This document shows positions 39,496 through 47,956 of a stretch of DNA of 64,000 bases, piece after piece; position 1 is the stretch's first letter; each line of letters starts with the position of its first letter. Made by a program: the position numbers and the translations under genes. This DNA comes from Thermoplasmatales archaeon SW_10_69_26. Its GTDB lineage: Archaea > Thermoplasmatota > SW-10-69-26. Location of the stretch: contig PXUB01000038.1 of assembly GCA_003009755.1 (NCBI GenBank), positions 55,730-119,729 of the forward strand. Reading direction: 5' to 3'. A model generated the notes under the pieces. The model was given only the letters and a program-made list of their open reading frames with translations. It was not told the DNA's origin and ran no database searches.

Positions 39496-39891
39496 ACTGC
39501 CGGCCATGCTTGGGTTAAGCTCTCGCTCGGCCTCAGGCGGTGAAAGCGCGGAGCCGAGACGAAGGAATGCCCGGAGGGCATTTCGAGGTCGAAGGCGACA
39601 ACGCTTGCCACAGGCGTACTCGTGGAACTCGCGTCGTCGCCGCCTGAGGGCGGCCCCGCCGTGAGGGGGGTCACGGAGACCGCTCCCCCTCGATTTGGTG
39701 AACATTTCCTGGCCAACCGCTCGTATGGGGAGACCGTGGGACCGGAAATGTTCTGGTGCGCCGGTCTGAGGCGGGCAATCTCTTTGTCGCCCTCCGTCGA
39801 AAACCCACAGGGGGTTTCCTTCCTCGGGCTCCGCGACCTTGCCACGCTCAGACCGGCGCGAGAGCTTAAGCAAAACACGTCCGGCAGTCTA
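39493..39891. mobile_element. 399-bp MITE-like element with about 34-bp terminal inverted repeats and strong internal folding
   Basis: The left end starts TAGACTGCCGG and continues to TTAAGCTCTCGC; the right end, read inward on the other strand from 39891, starts with the same TAGACTGCCGG and reaches the same TTAAGCTCTCGC. 29 of 34 positions agree. Inside are further hairpins: CCTCAGGCGG with CCGCCTGAGG, GAACATTTCC with GGAAATGTTC, and GCGCCGGTCTGAG with CTCAGACCGGCGC. No transposase is encoded, so it would need one in trans. A 68-bp partial copy of the left end lies at 50021-50088. No target duplication is evident. Confidence 0.65.
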
Positions 39892-40147
39892 AGCCGCCGG
39901 GGGGAGGGCGCCGGTCAGGTCGCAGACGAACCCGTCCACGTCGTCCGGGATCTCGTCGCTGGCCCAACAACGACACCGGCTCGTGGACGATCAGCTCCAC
40001 GAGCTGGTCCACGAGGAGCCCGGGATCGGCCTCGCCATCGACGAGCCCCTCCGCCAGCGACCGGGCGACGAGCCTCGCCAGCATCGCCACGCGTTTGGGG
40101 ATGCCCGGCCTCGACGTGTCGAGGCGGCCGGTGCGCGCCAGCTACGT
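39889..40147 (-). pseudogene. Fragment of a possible TetR-type regulator, frameshifted
   Basis: Right after the dabA stop the minus strand encodes RVAMLARLVARSLAEGL and VDGEADPGLLVDQLVEL, which reads like the ligand-domain helices of a TetR-family protein. After HEPVSLLGQ the good coding frame shifts (to SDEIPDDVDGFVCDLTG then ALPPAA) and ends at TAG, whose bases are the end of the 39493-39891 element. No HTH domain is present. The family guess rests on a weak helical pattern and on the palindromic operators upstream of dabB. Confidence 0.35.
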
Positions 40148-42493
40148 CTACGTGTGCTCGTCGGCGCGCGCTCGGATCTGGGCGGCCTCGGGCTCGGCCT
40201 CCGTGGGTGGGCGATCGCCTTGGAAGGCGACCGCTTCGTGGTCCCGGGTCGGGTCGACGACGGTCAAGGACAGCCAGCCATTGGCGACCAGGTCCTCGAG
40301 GTGGTCGTGCTCGGCGAGCACCGCCCGGACGCGGTCGACGGGCGCCTCGACGACCGTGGACAGGCGAAGCGGTTGGTGTTGCAGGCGGCCGTCGACGTCG
40401 ACCAGGGACTCCTTCGGGAGGCCGGTGGCGGCGTCGCCCCCGTTGCCCTGCACCGTGACGACGTTCCCGACCGGGGTTTGGGTCACCTTGGATCCGCTTC
40501 CCCAGGTCGCGTTGTCGACGCTGGCGAAGTAGTAGTGCATGTTGATCCACTCCGTGACGACCCAGGGACCGGTCAAGATCGCCTCGAGAGCGTTGCCCTC
40601 GTCGTCGGCTCGCCAGTCGTAGCTGTGCAGGAACGCTCGACCGTCGAGGTCGAGGCCCGCGGGCACCTCCCGCCGGGCGATCACGAACGCGGCGTTCCCG
40701 GCCAGCCCCCACTCGGGGCGGGTCTGGGACCAGTCGGCGGCCCGGCGACGGGCCTCGTCGGCTGCCTTCGCGGGGTCGTCGGCGCCCCAGCGTTCGGCCG
40801 CGGTGCGCTGGCCGGCCTCGGCGAGGTCGGCGGCGAGCTCGTCGACGATGGCGGCGTGCCGATCGCGCTCGGGGCTCGGGAAGATCGCGACCTCGTCGGT
40901 GGTGGTGGTGTGCTCGGCGGCCAGGAACACCGTGTCCTCGGGGATCTCGATCCCGACCTCGGCCAGCGCCTCGCGCACGGGCTCGCGGTTGCAGATCCGA
41001 GCGAGCAAGCGAGCGTTGGGGCCGCCCGGGTTGCCGGCGCAGGCGCCGCAGTCGAGGCTCGCGTCGAAGGGGTTGTTCGCCGTCTCGCTGGCGTGGCCGA
41101 CGAACACGAAGACGGGCGCGAACGTGTCGATCCCCATCAGGTGGAAGGCGTTGGCCGCGTACTCGATCTGGGCGTCCAGGTCCAAGCCCTCCAGGGACGG
41201 CTCGCAGAACGAGGCCGGGGAGGGCACGCGGTCGGCCAGCCTGTCCAGCAGATCGCGCACGCGGCCGGGGACGAGCGTTCGAGCGCTCAACGCGGCCCCG
41301 TACCCGGCGCCGGTGTGCTCGACGAAGGGGAACGCCGTGGCGGGGTTCTTCTTGAGCGAGGTGACCATCGAGAGCGCCGTGTCGAGGAGGCTGGTCGTCT
41401 CCTCGTAGCGGTCCGCCACGTCGTCGTCGGTGGGGCGCTCCTCGACGGGGTGTTCGGGGGTGAGGATCGGGGGGCAGGCGCCGTGGGATCGCTCCTCGCT
41501 GAAGGCCTCGTACTCGATCGGGACGCCGAAGAAGCCGGCGTACCCGTGCGTCTCGTGGTCGCCGACGTCCTCCAGGTGCCGTCGGAGCACCTCCGAGCGG
41601 GTGTCGATGCAGAAGGCCAGCTGCGTCGTCGGTCGCTCGTCGCCCTCGTCGGCCGCGCGGGCCCGAGCTTGCACGCTCTCGACCAGATCTTCGCGGTAGG
41701 TGCGCTCCCAGGCGGCGAGGAAGGCCTCCTCGACGGGGGCCCGAGCCTCGCTGGGGGCCGAGCGGGTCGGGGGTTCGATCGGGGCGTCCAGGTGGTCGGC
41801 CAAGGCCAGCCGGGCGGCCGCGTACGCGAACAGGTCGATCGGGGCGGCCTCCTGCCAGGGGTCGTCGGCGTTCTGGCGGCGCTTGATCAGCTGCGTCCAG
41901 CCGGGCAGCGCGGCCAGGTGGTGTTCGAGGATCCGACGCCACTCGTCCTCGGGGTAGGGAGCCAGCGCCTGGGCCAGCGCCTCGGTCGGGTGCTCGGGGA
42001 TCGCGAGGTCGCCGTTGTCGGGGATCTGGCCGTCGTGGGGCGCGATCTTTCGGAAGGCGTGGTAGAAGCCGTCCTCGCGGTCCGGCATCGACCAGTTGGC
42101 GCGTCCCTCGTCGAGGAACGCAGACAGCCACTTCGCCATCAACCGATCGACGCGCTCGGCAGCGGGGTGCTCGTGGTCCGTCCCCGCGCGATCGCGGCTA
42201 TCGGCCCGCTCGAGCAGGGCCGCGGGCTCGGCGTCGAACCCGTGGGCGGCCAGCTCCTCGGAGAGCACCTGGTCGTCGATCCGTCCCTCGCGCAGCGCGC
42301 GATCGAAGACGCTGGCCTCGGGGTAGCCGCGGCCGCCGAACAGCTCCTCGGCCTGCCGCACGGCCTCGGGGAAGGGCTCGTGCTCGAACCCGGCCAGCGG
42401 GTTGGCGGTGACGAAGGAGTGCAGCGGCCAGGCCCGAGGGATGCTCTCGGCGGCTCCCTCGACGATATCCCGGAGGTCCTGTTCAGTGGTCAT
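40148..42493 (-). CDS. dabA: DabA, zinc-binding subunit of the DAB inorganic-carbon accumulation system
   Basis: This 781-residue DUF2309 protein is the carbonic-anhydrase-like half of the DAB pump, which hydrates CO2 to bicarbonate on the cytoplasmic side under control of the ion gradient. The zinc and catalytic residues are readable: Cys295 and Asp297 (LAFCIDTRSE), His467 (FVFVGHASE) and Cys482 (DASLDCGACAG); their spacing (172 and 15 residues) agrees with that of the studied bacterial DabA. The length is normal. Its start overlaps the end of dabB by 11 bp, so the two are coupled. It ends in TAG. Confidence 0.93.
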   Translation of the reverse strand: MTTEQDLRDIVEGAAESIPRAWPLHSFVTANPLAGFEHEPFPEAVRQAEELFGGRGYPEASVFDRALREGRIDDQVLSEELAAHGFDAEPAALLERADSRDRAGTDHEHPAAERVDRLMAKWLSAFLDEGRANWSMPDREDGFYHAFRKIAPHDGQIPDNGDLAIPEHPTEALAQALAPYPEDEWRRILEHHLAALPGWTQLIKRRQNADDPWQEAAPIDLFAYAAARLALADHLDAPIEPPTRSAPSEARAPVEEAFLAAWERTYREDLVESVQARARAADEGDERPTTQLAFCIDTRSEVLRRHLEDVGDHETHGYAGFFGVPIEYEAFSEERSHGACPPILTPEHPVEERPTDDDVADRYEETTSLLDTALSMVTSLKKNPATAFPFVEHTGAGYGAALSARTLVPGRVRDLLDRLADRVPSPASFCEPSLEGLDLDAQIEYAANAFHLMGIDTFAPVFVFVGHASETANNPFDASLDCGACAGNPGGPNARLLARICNREPVREALAEVGIEIPEDTVFLAAEHTTTTDEVAIFPSPERDRHAAIVDELAADLAEAGQRTAAERWGADDPAKAADEARRRAADWSQTRPEWGLAGNAAFVIARREVPAGLDLDGRAFLHSYDWRADDEGNALEAILTGPWVVTEWINMHYYFASVDNATWGSGSKVTQTPVGNVVTVQGNGGDAATGLPKESLVDVDGRLQHQPLRLSTVVEAPVDRVRAVLAEHDHLEDLVANGWLSLTVVDPTRDHEAVAFQGDRPPTEAEPEAAQIRARADEHT

Positions 42494-43976
42494 CGTACTC
42501 CTCCCGCGAGGTCAGGACGGTCTCGGGTCGGGGTTGGCCGGCGTTCAACAGCCAGGCGTACAGCCGGCGGCTGCGGCGGTGGACGCCGGTCTCGAGCGCG
42601 ATGTAGGTGGTCAGGAAGGCGGCGGCGAGGGCTCCGTGGAGGAACGTCAGCTCGACCGGGGACGAGCTGGCGGGCACGTCCGCCATCAGTCCACGCACGA
42701 GGCGGTAGGCGCCGGCGTACAGCGCCACGGCGGGCAGCCCGATCAAGGGGAGGGCGCCGTAGCGCCAGGAGTCGCGGAGGTTGGCGCGCCGGGCCACCTG
42801 GCGTGCGGCGTGGACGCCAGTGAGGGCCACCAGGCCCGCCAGGACGAGGCCGCCGTCGAGGTGCAGGCCTTTGCCGGTGAGGACGGCGAAGAGGACGGCG
42901 CTGGCGAGGCCCGTGCCGAGGGCCACGGTGGAGCCGGCCACGCCCAGCGGGGAGACCTCCGCGTCCGCGCCCGGGGACTCGCGGGCGATGCCGGTGCCCG
43001 CGGCCAGGAAGCGGTAGGCCTTGTAGAACCCGTGGAGGACGAGGTGCGTGATGGCGGCGGCGAACAGGCCCAGGCCGGCCTGGAGGACCATGAACCCCAT
43101 CTGGGCCACCGTGGACGATCCCAGGCGGCGTTTGAGGTCGGGCTGGACCGACTTCCAGACCTTCCCGAGCAGGGCGCTGGCGGTGCCGAGCACGGCCAGG
43201 CTGCCGAGCAGGAAGGGTTCGGCCGCGAAGACCGGGGCCGTGCGGGCCAACAGGAGGCCGCCGGCGTTGACGAACCCGGCGTGCATGAGGGCCGAGGCGG
43301 GGGTCGGCGCGGTCATCGAGGACATCAGCCAGCCCTGGAAGGGAGCCAGGGCCGATTGCACGACCGCGCCCAGGGCCAGCGCCGCCCCAGCGGCTAGCCT
43401 GGCCCAGCGCGGGAGCGCGTCGACGCCGGCGAGGATGCCGGTCAGGGTCGTCGAGCCGGCCGCCCACGCGAGGGCGCCGAGCCCGGCGGCGACGAGCAGG
43501 CTCGAGGCGAGGAACGATCGGCGGGCCAGGCGGGCAGCCTCGCGGGCCTGGGGCCACGAGCGGGCGTGGCCGATCAGCTCGGCCATGATCAGCCCCATGC
43601 CGAGCCAGGCGGCCGCGAACACGGCAACGTGGTCGGCGGCCACGAGCAAGCCGACGGTCGCGGCGAAGGCGCTCACGCCGACGAAGAACCGGCCGCGGCC
43701 CTCGTTGCCGGCCATGTACCGCAGCGAGTACGTGTGCACGATGCCCGTGAAGAAAGCGACCACGGCCCACATCGTGACGGTCAGGCCGTCGATGTGGAGC
43801 AGCCCGGCCACGTCCACGGCGCCGACGCCGGCGACGAAGGCCCAGATGGCGGCCAGGCTGGCCAGCCAAAGCACCCAGGAGGCGGCGGTGAGCGTTCGAG
43901 CAAACCCGTCGCGAGGGCCCCCTGTGAGGCGATCGGGGTCGCCGGAGGGACCGCGCTCGCGTTCGTCCGCGTGCAT
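42483..43976 (-). CDS. dabB: DabB, proton-conducting membrane subunit of the DAB system
   Basis: The 497-residue protein has about 12-14 membrane segments and belongs to the NuoL/MrpA-type proton-translocating family. Visible conserved parts include the channel helix with SALAPFQGWLMSSMTAPTP, SALMHAGFVNAGGLLL, and KRRLGSSTVAQMGFM. It would supply the cation gradient (H+ or Na+) that drives DabA. It is the first gene of a dabBA operon whose promoter region carries two palindromic operators at 44030-44072. Confidence 0.92.
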   Translation of the reverse strand: MHADERERGPSGDPDRLTGGPRDGFARTLTAASWVLWLASLAAIWAFVAGVGAVDVAGLLHIDGLTVTMWAVVAFFTGIVHTYSLRYMAGNEGRGRFFVGVSAFAATVGLLVAADHVAVFAAAWLGMGLIMAELIGHARSWPQAREAARLARRSFLASSLLVAAGLGALAWAAGSTTLTGILAGVDALPRWARLAAGAALALGAVVQSALAPFQGWLMSSMTAPTPASALMHAGFVNAGGLLLARTAPVFAAEPFLLGSLAVLGTASALLGKVWKSVQPDLKRRLGSSTVAQMGFMVLQAGLGLFAAAITHLVLHGFYKAYRFLAAGTGIARESPGADAEVSPLGVAGSTVALGTGLASAVLFAVLTGKGLHLDGGLVLAGLVALTGVHAARQVARRANLRDSWRYGALPLIGLPAVALYAGAYRLVRGLMADVPASSSPVELTFLHGALAAAFLTTYIALETGVHRRSRRLYAWLLNAGQPRPETVLTSREEYDDH

Positions 43977-44029
43977 CGTTGGGGGTCTCCAGGCGGAGCT
44001 GGGGTCTCCTTGCTCTGCCTACGTTTCAC

Positions 44030-44072
44030 GAACGCTCCGTTCACTAAAGGGTTTCCATCGAACGCTCTGTTC
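44030..44072 (-). promoter_or_regulatory. dabBA promoter flanked by two palindromic operators
   Basis: GAACGCTCCGTTC (44030-44042) and GAACGCTCTGTTC (44060-44072) are the same dyad (GAACG-n3-CGTTC, the second with one change), 30 bp apart or about three DNA turns. Between them, on the minus strand, lies ACCCTTTAGTG, the best TATA candidate for dabB. Bound dimers at both sites would cover the promoter, as in repression by TetR-like proteins. Confidence 0.7.
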
Positions 44073-44131
44073 GAAATCTTGCCGTTACGTGCACGTGGTG
44101 TTCTCTACCATGGGCCGGTCCCGCGGGGACC

Positions 44132-44596
44132 TCACTCCCGTGCGAAGTCGCTGAAGGGGGTCGTCCGGTAGCTGCGGACCAGCACCTCGTCGGCCACGGT
44201 CAGGCCCATGTCGATCAGCTCCTGCGCGATCGGGGTGATGTCGCTGTCGGACTCGCCGACGGCCGTGACGAGGAGGTTCTTCTCGCCCGTGACGAGCTCC
44301 TGCACGGAGACGACGCCGTCGATCTCCAGGATCGCGGGCACGAGGTCGCCTCGTTCGGCGATCGAGGCCGTGCAGTACAGGAGCATGCGGAGCGGGTAGC
44401 CGGCGGTCTCGTAGTCGACCTCGGCGCTGTAGCCCTTGATCGCGCCCTCGTCCTCGAGGCGCTGGATCCGCTTGCGGACGGTGCTGTCCGAGGTCCCCGC
44501 CCGGTCGGCGATCTCGCTCGACGAGGTGTTGCGGGCGTCAGCCTGCAGGGCGTGCAGGATCGCGCGGTCGACCTCGTCGACGTCGGCGTCGGCCAT
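44132..44596 (-). CDS. Lrp/AsnC-family transcription regulator
   Basis: The 154-residue protein starts at ATG 44596 (MADADVDEVDRAILHALQ). It has the Lrp helix-turn-helix (SEIADRAGTSDSTVRKRIQRLEDEGAIKGY) and an AsnC-type ligand domain (MLLYCTASIAERGDLVPAILEIDGVV). Such proteins sense amino acids or other small molecules. It is divergent from nothing: it reads in the same direction as dabBA, 60 bp upstream of the operators, and could be either a local or a global regulator. Confidence 0.88.
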   Translation of the reverse strand: MADADVDEVDRAILHALQADARNTSSSEIADRAGTSDSTVRKRIQRLEDEGAIKGYSAEVDYETAGYPLRMLLYCTASIAERGDLVPAILEIDGVVSVQELVTGEKNLLVTAVGESDSDITPIAQELIDMGLTVADEVLVRSYRTTPFSDFARE

Positions 44597-44638
44597 ACCC
44601 GGGACTGGCTCTCCGGGCACAAAGGCTTGTCCTTGGCG

Positions 44639-45211
44639 TCACTCGGTCAGCTCGTCGCGGACCTCGCGCATCGCTCGCGCATAGACGGTGAGCTGCTCGG
44701 CCAGCTGATCGAACCGGCTCTCCCAGGTGTCCGGGTCGGCTGGGCCTTCGTCGGTGAACATGTCGGCCGGGTGCGGGACGTTGACGGCGCGAGGCACGGT
44801 CTGGCTGTTCAGGCCGCCGTTGACGACGAGGCGCAGCTGCTCCTCGCAGCGAACCCCGCCCACCGAGCCGCCGACGGTGACGAGCCCGAAGGCCTTGTGC
44901 GCCCACGGCTCCCAGATGTGGTCGATGACGTTCTTCAGCGCGCCCGGGTAGCCGTGGTTGTACTCCGGAGTCACGATCGCGAACCCGTCGGCCGCCTCGA
45001 CCGTCTCCACGAAGGAGCGCTCGGTCTCGCCCAGCATGTCCTTCTTCGGCAACCGCATCTCGAGGTCCCCCAGGCCCAGTTCGCCCGGGTTCACGAGCGT
45101 CGATGTGATCTCCTCGTGGGCCCGGAAGCGTTCGAGGGTGTAGTCCGCGACCACGGCTGTCTCGTTGCCCTCGCGCAGCGTGCCCTGGATGACGGGGAGG
45201 CGGACGGTCAT
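44639..45211 (-). CDS. NADPH-dependent FMN reductase-like flavoprotein
   Basis: The 190-residue flavodoxin-fold protein starts MTVRLPVIQGTLREGN, with the FMN phosphate loop GTLREGNETA in place of the usual GSLRxxS. It contains the family signature TPEYNHGYPGALKNVIDH and a VTVGGSVGGVRCEEQLR stretch. Enzymes of this type reduce quinones, azo dyes, chromate or free FMN; the substrate is unknown. It lies 42 bp upstream of the Lrp gene in the same direction. Confidence 0.85.
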   Translation of the reverse strand: MTVRLPVIQGTLREGNETAVVADYTLERFRAHEEITSTLVNPGELGLGDLEMRLPKKDMLGETERSFVETVEAADGFAIVTPEYNHGYPGALKNVIDHIWEPWAHKAFGLVTVGGSVGGVRCEEQLRLVVNGGLNSQTVPRAVNVPHPADMFTDEGPADPDTWESRFDQLAEQLTVYARAMREVRDELTE

Positions 45212-45311
45212 CGAGATCGCGAGCGCCCTCGGCCGGGAAAGGGTTGGGTTCGACGGTAGGTTCCCTGAAAGCAGCCCCCGAACGGCGAACCCCTCCTGCC
45301 GGGCTGGTCCA

Positions 45312-45413
45312 CCAGATCGAGCACCCCTCCCGTCTCAGCTCCTCGGTGACGTTGGGTCCGACCTCGCCGGCCCCAGCCACCACGACGTGCACGGCCGGAG
45401 GCGACGGGTCCAA
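45312..45413 (-). pseudogene. N-terminal fragment of a second TrkA-like gene
   Basis: An ATG at 45413 opens with HVVVAGAGEVGPNVTEEL then RREG, the beta-alpha-beta start of a TrkA (RCK_N) domain with its GxGxxG. After about 34 codons similarity stops and the frame becomes arbitrary. It lies 30 bp downstream of the intact trkA in the same direction, so it may be what is left of a tandem duplicate. Confidence 0.55.
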
Positions 45414-45443
45414 AGCTTCAACCGGTCGGCGGACGGGCCGCCG

Positions 45444-46115
45444 TCACCAGGGCTCGGCCATGAACGGGGCTGTCGTCTCGCTCGTGGCGCCGTCGAGCGA
45501 GAACACCGTCGCCAGATCGCCGGCCTCGATCCGTGTCTTGCCGCGGGGGATGACCACGTCGCCGTCGCGTTCGAGGGCGACGACGATCGTCTCGTCGTCG
45601 AACAGGCCCTTGCGGCCCGCCTCGTCGAGAGTGAGGCCCGCGATCTCGGACTCCTGGTCGACGGTGATCTCGAAGATCTCGGCTCCTTTGCCGACCTCCA
45701 TGAAGTCCTGGATCGCCGGCCGCTGGACGGCGCGGTACAGGTACTCGCCGGTCAGACCGTGCGGGCTCTCGACGACGTTCACGCTCAACTGGCGGTACAG
45801 GCGGCTGTTGGCTTCGTCGTTCACCGAGCTGACGAGGGATGGGACGCCGAACTCGCGCCCGTGCATCATGACGAGCAGGTTGGTGGCGTCCTCGTCGGTC
45901 GTCGCGATCATGGCGTCGGCGTCCTCGATGTCGGCCTCGACCAGCGCCTCGACGGAGGCCCCGTCGTCGTGGATGGCGAGGCAGTCGAAGTCGGTGCTGG
46001 CCTCCTGGGCTCGCTGCTGGTTCTGCTCGATGACGACGACCTCGTGGCCCTCGTTCGTCGCCATCTCGAGGACGCGGCGCCCGGTGCGGCCGGCCCCGAC
46101 GACGATCATGAACAC
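45444..46115 (-). CDS. trkA: TrkA potassium-uptake regulatory subunit
   Basis: The 223-residue cytoplasmic subunit has one RCK_N Rossmann domain (MIVVGAGRTGRRVLEMA, VVVIEQNQQRA, AMIATTDEDATNLLVM) and one TrkA_C domain (about 145-223). It binds nucleotides and gates TrkH. Start ATG at 46115 or 46109. It ends the operon after trkH, 39 bp apart. Confidence 0.92.
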   Translation of the reverse strand: MFMIVVGAGRTGRRVLEMATNEGHEVVVIEQNQQRAQEASTDFDCLAIHDDGASVEALVEADIEDADAMIATTDEDATNLLVMMHGREFGVPSLVSSVNDEANSRLYRQLSVNVVESPHGLTGEYLYRAVQRPAIQDFMEVGKGAEIFEITVDQESEIAGLTLDEAGRKGLFDDETIVVALERDGDVVIPRGKTRIEAGDLATVFSLDGATSETTAPFMAEPW

Positions 46116-46154
46116 AGCCGGGCATACCGGCCTCGGCCTAAAGCCATCGGGCCC

Positions 46155-47789
46155 TCATCGGAACTTCATCCCGAAGCTGACCGCGCGGATGAGAGCCAGC
46201 ACGGGGAAGATCTCCAGCCGGCCCAGCCACATGAGGAACACGAAACTGGTCTTCGCGGTCGTGTTCATCGCCGGTCCGGTCAACCCGGCGGAGAGACCGA
46301 CGGTGCCTTGCGCGGAGGCGACCTCGAAGGCGACGTCCTTGAGCGCCAGCCCCGGCTCGACGCCGAGGTACAGCAACGTCCCCAAGGCGAAGAACAGGCC
46401 GTAGGCGATGGCCAACAGCCCGGCCTCGCCGAACTCCTTGCCGGCCTCGTCGGCGTCGAGGGTGCGCTTGGTGGTGCGGACGGTCTGGATCGCGTTCTCG
46501 GGCAGGAAGGCCCCGTGGATCTTCCAGCGAAGCGCCTTGGCCAACAGGTAGCCGCGGATCAGCTTGATGCCGCCGGTCGTCGACCCGGCCGAGCCCTGGA
46601 TGTTCATGCCGAAGAGGACCAGCAGCATGATGGGGGCCGCCGACCAGATGCCGATGTCGGTCGTCTGCCACCCGGTCCCGGTCAGGCCGCTGATCCACTG
46701 GAAGGCGCCCTCCCGGACCGCGGGCGATCGCGCGATCTCCCGGAGGCCGGCCAGGCTCGTCCAGGCCACCTCCGGGAACGGGAAGGTGACCTGGGAGAGC
46801 AGGTACACCAGTGCCGGCCCCCCGAGCACGATCAAGACGAACATCGTGCGGACCTGGGGGTCCTGCGTGAACACGCGAGGATCGCGGTCGTTGAACGCCA
46901 AGTAGTACAAAGGCAAGGCGATGGCGCCGAGGATCATCGGCAGCATGTGGACGAGCTCCAGCGCGTAGCTCCCGTAGCCGGCGATCGAGTCGTCGAGCAC
47001 GCTGAATCCGCCGGTGGCCTGGCCGGTCATCGCGTGGTTGACGGCGTCGAAGATCGTGTTGGCGAGACCGTAGTCCGGCTGGAGGACGAACAGCGCGCTG
47101 GCCAGGTAGGCGGCCACGAGGGCGGTCAGGGCGGCGTAGACGACGGCGATCGAGCGTGCGGTCGCCACGATCGACGGGCGCACGCGCTGCTGGCGGGCCT
47201 CGGACTTGTACAAGGAGTAGCTGCCGGCGCCGCCGCCCTGCCGCAAGACCGCCAACGCGAGCACGACGACGCCGGCCCCGCCGATCCACTGCGTGAGCGA
47301 CCGGTACAGCAGAAGCGAGTGCGACAGCGAGGGCTCGTGGACGGTCATCGTGAGCCCGGTCGTGGTGTACCCGCTCATCGCCTCGAACACGGCGTTCAGC
47401 GGGTCCCGGAAGTAGTAGAGGCTGGAGACGTAGTCGGCGCTGGCGGGAACATGCGAGGCGACGATCTGGCTGGGCGTCCACCAGGCCGCTAGAAGATAGG
47501 GCAAGGCGCCGAAGAGGGCCACGGAGAGCCAGCCGGCGCCGGCCGTCACCATGGCGTGACGCAGCTTGGGTTCGCCCGCGCCCTGGAACCCACGGTACAA
47601 CAGGTACCCGGACGCGACCGTGATGCCGGACGAAGCCAGGAAGGACAGCCCCGAGTACAGCTCGCCGTAGACCGCCGCGACGAGGGCTGGGATCACCATC
47701 AACGCCCCGATGAGGAACAGCAATCCTCCGACGTCGCGGAGGACGATGCCGAGGCTTCGGGGGACCTGTTCGTGCGCGGCCCGAGGCAC
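46155..47789 (-). CDS. trkH: TrkH potassium-uptake channel subunit
   Basis: From the GTG at 47789 the protein has 544 residues, with the four-fold M1-P-M2 pattern of TrkH/KtrB. Selectivity-filter segments are visible: FEAMSGYTTTGLTM, NHAMTGQATGGFSVLDD, GSAGSTTGGIKLIR and ASAQGTVGLSAGLTG. A CCCTTTTCC box at about 47811-47819 lies 25-29 nt upstream, which rules out the longer frame to 47993. With TrkA it imports K+, the main osmolyte in salt-adapted archaea. Confidence 0.92.
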   Translation of the reverse strand: MPRAAHEQVPRSLGIVLRDVGGLLFLIGALMVIPALVAAVYGELYSGLSFLASSGITVASGYLLYRGFQGAGEPKLRHAMVTAGAGWLSVALFGALPYLLAAWWTPSQIVASHVPASADYVSSLYYFRDPLNAVFEAMSGYTTTGLTMTVHEPSLSHSLLLYRSLTQWIGGAGVVVLALAVLRQGGGAGSYSLYKSEARQQRVRPSIVATARSIAVVYAALTALVAAYLASALFVLQPDYGLANTIFDAVNHAMTGQATGGFSVLDDSIAGYGSYALELVHMLPMILGAIALPLYYLAFNDRDPRVFTQDPQVRTMFVLIVLGGPALVYLLSQVTFPFPEVAWTSLAGLREIARSPAVREGAFQWISGLTGTGWQTTDIGIWSAAPIMLLVLFGMNIQGSAGSTTGGIKLIRGYLLAKALRWKIHGAFLPENAIQTVRTTKRTLDADEAGKEFGEAGLLAIAYGLFFALGTLLYLGVEPGLALKDVAFEVASAQGTVGLSAGLTGPAMNTTAKTSFVFLMWLGRLEIFPVLALIRAVSFGMKFR

Positions 47790-47956
47790 GGGGTCAGCAC
47801 CCGTCCGCCACGGAAAAGGGCTTCGCGGGCCGGGAACGCCGCCCGCGGCTAGTCTTGATACGTTCTCACGCGGTTCGTCGGGTCGTGGGCGCTCTCGAGG
47901 CCGGAGGGCGGTTGGCTTGCCACCGTTGCGGGCCTTACCGATCTCCGAGAGCGGCC

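Noticed and set aside
39983..42823. A 946-codon plus-strand frame
   Set aside because: It is the antisense shadow of dabA, which has clear zinc ligands and family length.
45165..47492. A 775-codon plus-strand frame
   Set aside because: It is antisense to trkA and trkH and has a shadow composition rich in Arg, Gly and Ala.
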